Positions 62,555 to 64,000 of a DNA stretch of 64,000 nucleotides are shown here, one piece after another. The notes below the pieces were generated by a model that saw nothing but the letters and a program-made list of their open reading frames with translations, did no database searches and was not told where the DNA came from. Each line of letters begins with the position of its first letter. Within the stretch, counting starts at the first letter, position 1. The DNA lies in the NCBI GenBank assembly GCA_964586155.1, contig CAZPHC010000031.1, forward strand, positions 1-64,000, in the 5' to 3' direction. The position numbers and the translations under genes are program-made. This DNA comes from SXNM01 sp964586155 (lineage in GTDB: Bacteria; Myxococcota_A; UBA9042).

Positions 62555-63826
62555 TCAACGATCCCGCCAGGCCGCCGCCTCGACCACCGCCACCAGCGCC
62601 TCGCACGCCGGGCCGCTGCAGCACGCCCGCAGCGTCGCGCTCGCCGCCGTCGCGACGGCCTGCGCCCGCTGCCAGGTCGCCTCGACCGCGCCCGTGGCCA
62701 GGATCCGCTGCCGCAGCGCGTCGGCGCGCACCGGATCGAATTCCTGGGCCGTCGCCAGGGCCCGCAGCGCCGGCGCGATGCCCGGATCGCGCTGCACCGC
62801 GACCACCAGCGGCCAGGTCGGCTTGCCCTCGCGCACGTCGGTCAGCGCCGGCTTGCCGGTGCGGGCCGGATCGCCGGCGATGTCGAGGGCGTCGTCGGCC
62901 AGCTGGAACGCCTCGCCGAGCGCCGCACCGAAGGCGCCGAGCTGGTCGATGACCTCGGCCGGCTGGTGCGTCGCCCGGCCGCCCGCGCGCATCGCCCAGC
63001 GAAACAGCGCCCCGGTCTTGCCGCGCGCGACCTGGGTCCAGGCGTCGAGCGCCGCCTCGGCCTCGAACGCCAGCGAGTCGTCGATGGCGCCGCGCCGCGC
63101 CAGCTGCAGCGCCTCGGCCTCGACCATCTGGTCGATCACCTCGATCAGCTCGGTCATCGCGCCGGGCACGGCCGCGCGGTCCACCCGGCGCAGGGCCTCG
63201 ACGAGCAGGTGGTCGCCGCCGAGCACGCTGGCCGCGTTGCCGACCAGCACCCGCGCGGTGGGCGCGCCGCGGCGATCGTCGCCCTGGTCGATGACGTCGT
63301 CGTGCAGCAGCGTCGCGGCGTGGGCCAGCTCGGCGGCGATCGCCAGATCGCGCAGCTGTTGCTGCACCGGGCGCACGGTCGCGCCCGCCCGTCGCGCGCC
63401 GTCGCCGTCGGTCTCGGGGGTGTCCGGCCCGTCGACCACGGCGGCCAGTCGCCCGGCGAGCAGCACGACCAGTGGGCGGATCCGCTTGCCCGGCTGCTGC
63501 AGCAGGTGCTGCGCGGCGCGGCGGGCGGCGGTCGACGCGTCGAGGCCGGCCTGCTCGAGCCCGGATTCCAGCGCCGCGAGGTCGGTCCCGAGCCAATCCG
63601 CCAGCGAGGCGAAGCGCGCCGCCAGCTCGTCGAGGCCTGCGGCGCGGCTGCTCTCGGCCAGCGAACCCAGGGCGTGGCCGCTCGCGCCCACGGCCACGGC
63701 CACCTGCGGCGCGCCGGCGGTCGCGGCCGGCTCGTGCGTCGGCGTCGAGGGCCAGGGCGCCTGCGCTCGCAGGGCCGGCTTCGCCGCCGGAGGGGCGCGC
63801 AGGCCGAGGGTGGTTGGCGTGGTCAT
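62555..63826 (-). CDS. Polyprenyl diphosphate synthase (quinone side-chain)
   Basis: A 423-residue trans-prenyltransferase that builds the isoprenoid tail. It has GKRIRPLVVLLAGR (113-126), the first aspartate motif HDDVIDQGDDRRG (DDVID at 176-180) and the second, ADDALDIAGDP. Residues 1-70 are a low-complexity extension not typical of the family, but the ATG overlaps the stop of the upstream ligase gene (ATGA), which supports it. Chain length cannot be fixed by eye; the quinone operon suggests heptaprenyl to nonaprenyl. Confidence 0.9.
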   Translation of the reverse strand: MTTPTTLGLRAPPAAKPALRAQAPWPSTPTHEPAATAGAPQVAVAVGASGHALGSLAESSRAAGLDELAARFASLADWLGTDLAALESGLEQAGLDASTAARRAAQHLLQQPGKRIRPLVVLLAGRLAAVVDGPDTPETDGDGARRAGATVRPVQQQLRDLAIAAELAHAATLLHDDVIDQGDDRRGAPTARVLVGNAASVLGGDHLLVEALRRVDRAAVPGAMTELIEVIDQMVEAEALQLARRGAIDDSLAFEAEAALDAWTQVARGKTGALFRWAMRAGGRATHQPAEVIDQLGAFGAALGEAFQLADDALDIAGDPARTGKPALTDVREGKPTWPLVVAVQRDPGIAPALRALATAQEFDPVRADALRQRILATGAVEATWQRAQAVATAASATLRACCSGPACEALVAVVEAAAWRDR

Positions 63827-64000
63827 GGGACCTCCCGGGGGTGTGGCGTCGCCACGAAGGGGACAGCGGGTGCAGCGGACGGCGTCGGCGGCGTGGGCGG
63901 CGCGGCGTCGTCGCGCAGCTGCGACCAGAGCGCGCGGGCGGCGACGCGGGACGGCTTGCCGACACCGACGGTCGGCAGCGCATCGACCCAGGCGACGTCG
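63823..64000 (-). CDS. C-terminal end of an AMP-forming acyl-CoA ligase, MenE-like (partial)
   Basis: Fifty-eight codons that enter from beyond the window edge. DVAWVDALPTVGVGKPSRVA resembles the end of AMP-forming ligases, where lPxxxxGKxxR carries the catalytic Lys. A Pro/Ala-rich tail of about 30 residues follows. Its stop overlaps the next start (ATGA). The quinone neighbours suggest o-succinylbenzoate-CoA ligase, but the core is not visible. Confidence 0.55.
   Translation of the reverse strand, partial: DVAWVDALPTVGVGKPSRVAARALWSQLRDDAAPPTPPTPSAAPAVPFVATPHPREVP

Overview
The window is very GC-rich, coding-dense chromosomal DNA. Several traits point to Myxococcota or a close deltaproteobacterial relative. 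These are a membrane Ser/Thr kinase with an N-terminal zinc ribbon, several lipoproteins with long Ala/Asp/Thr-rich linkers after the acylated Cys, a giant Cys-rich lipoprotein with a MopE-like CNGVDDDCDG motif, and a large secreted metzincin-type protease. This assignment is an inference from protein style. No rRNA, tRNA or CRISPR array was seen.

Layout. 1-7.9 kb: a partial Ser/Thr kinase faces two exported proteins. 7.9-13.8 kb: an acyl-CoA ligase, a stand-alone E2-like acyltransferase and an FMN glutamate-synthase-like protein on the minus strand, then a divergent lipoprotein. 13.8-22.1 kb: a HAD hydrolase/C45 acyltransferase pair, a TatD/unknown pair, a Cys-rich lipoprotein, a CinA-like protein, a zinc-ribbon protein, an SRPBCC protein and an outer-membrane protein. 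22.1-31.2 kb: a 1282-residue metalloprotease, a lipoprotein, an XPB helicase/Bax1-like (DUF790) nuclease pair, DUF2200 and uracil-DNA glycosylase. 58.1-64 kb: a minus-strand operon with a MenE-like C-terminus, polyprenyl diphosphate synthase, DAHP synthase and UbiE/MenG, followed by CorA and a Tat lipoprotein. It looks like quinone biosynthesis plus a small unrelated tail.

Between about 31.4 and 57.6 kb lies a 26-kb accessory island. It is bracketed by two copies of the same 56-nt palindrome: 31357-31412 is imperfect and 57593-57648 is a perfect 26-bp-arm inverted repeat. The island holds a Ser/Thr kinase with a duplicated N-terminal module and three downstream genes of unknown function. It also holds a truncated ThiF/E1 remnant, an ImmA/IrrE protease with a broken PIN-like partner, a KAP NTPase, and the remains of an IS481-like element.

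The most notable object is a six-gene, 16.9-kb, translationally coupled minus-strand operon (53694 down to 36789). In order it encodes a DrmD-like SNF2 helicase, a DrmMI-like Eco57I-type methyltransferase, a DUF3696 ATPase, a PIN nuclease, an RNA ligase, and a 2056-residue DruE/MrfA-like helicase. The last protein also carries a Vsr-like nuclease fold and, at its C-terminus, an apparently intact LexA/UmuD-type S24 self-cleavage domain. It reads as a composite anti-phage system that joins DISARM-like and Druantia-like parts with an RNA-cut/RNA-seal module and a possible SOS-responsive switch. Defence function is inferred from families and context.
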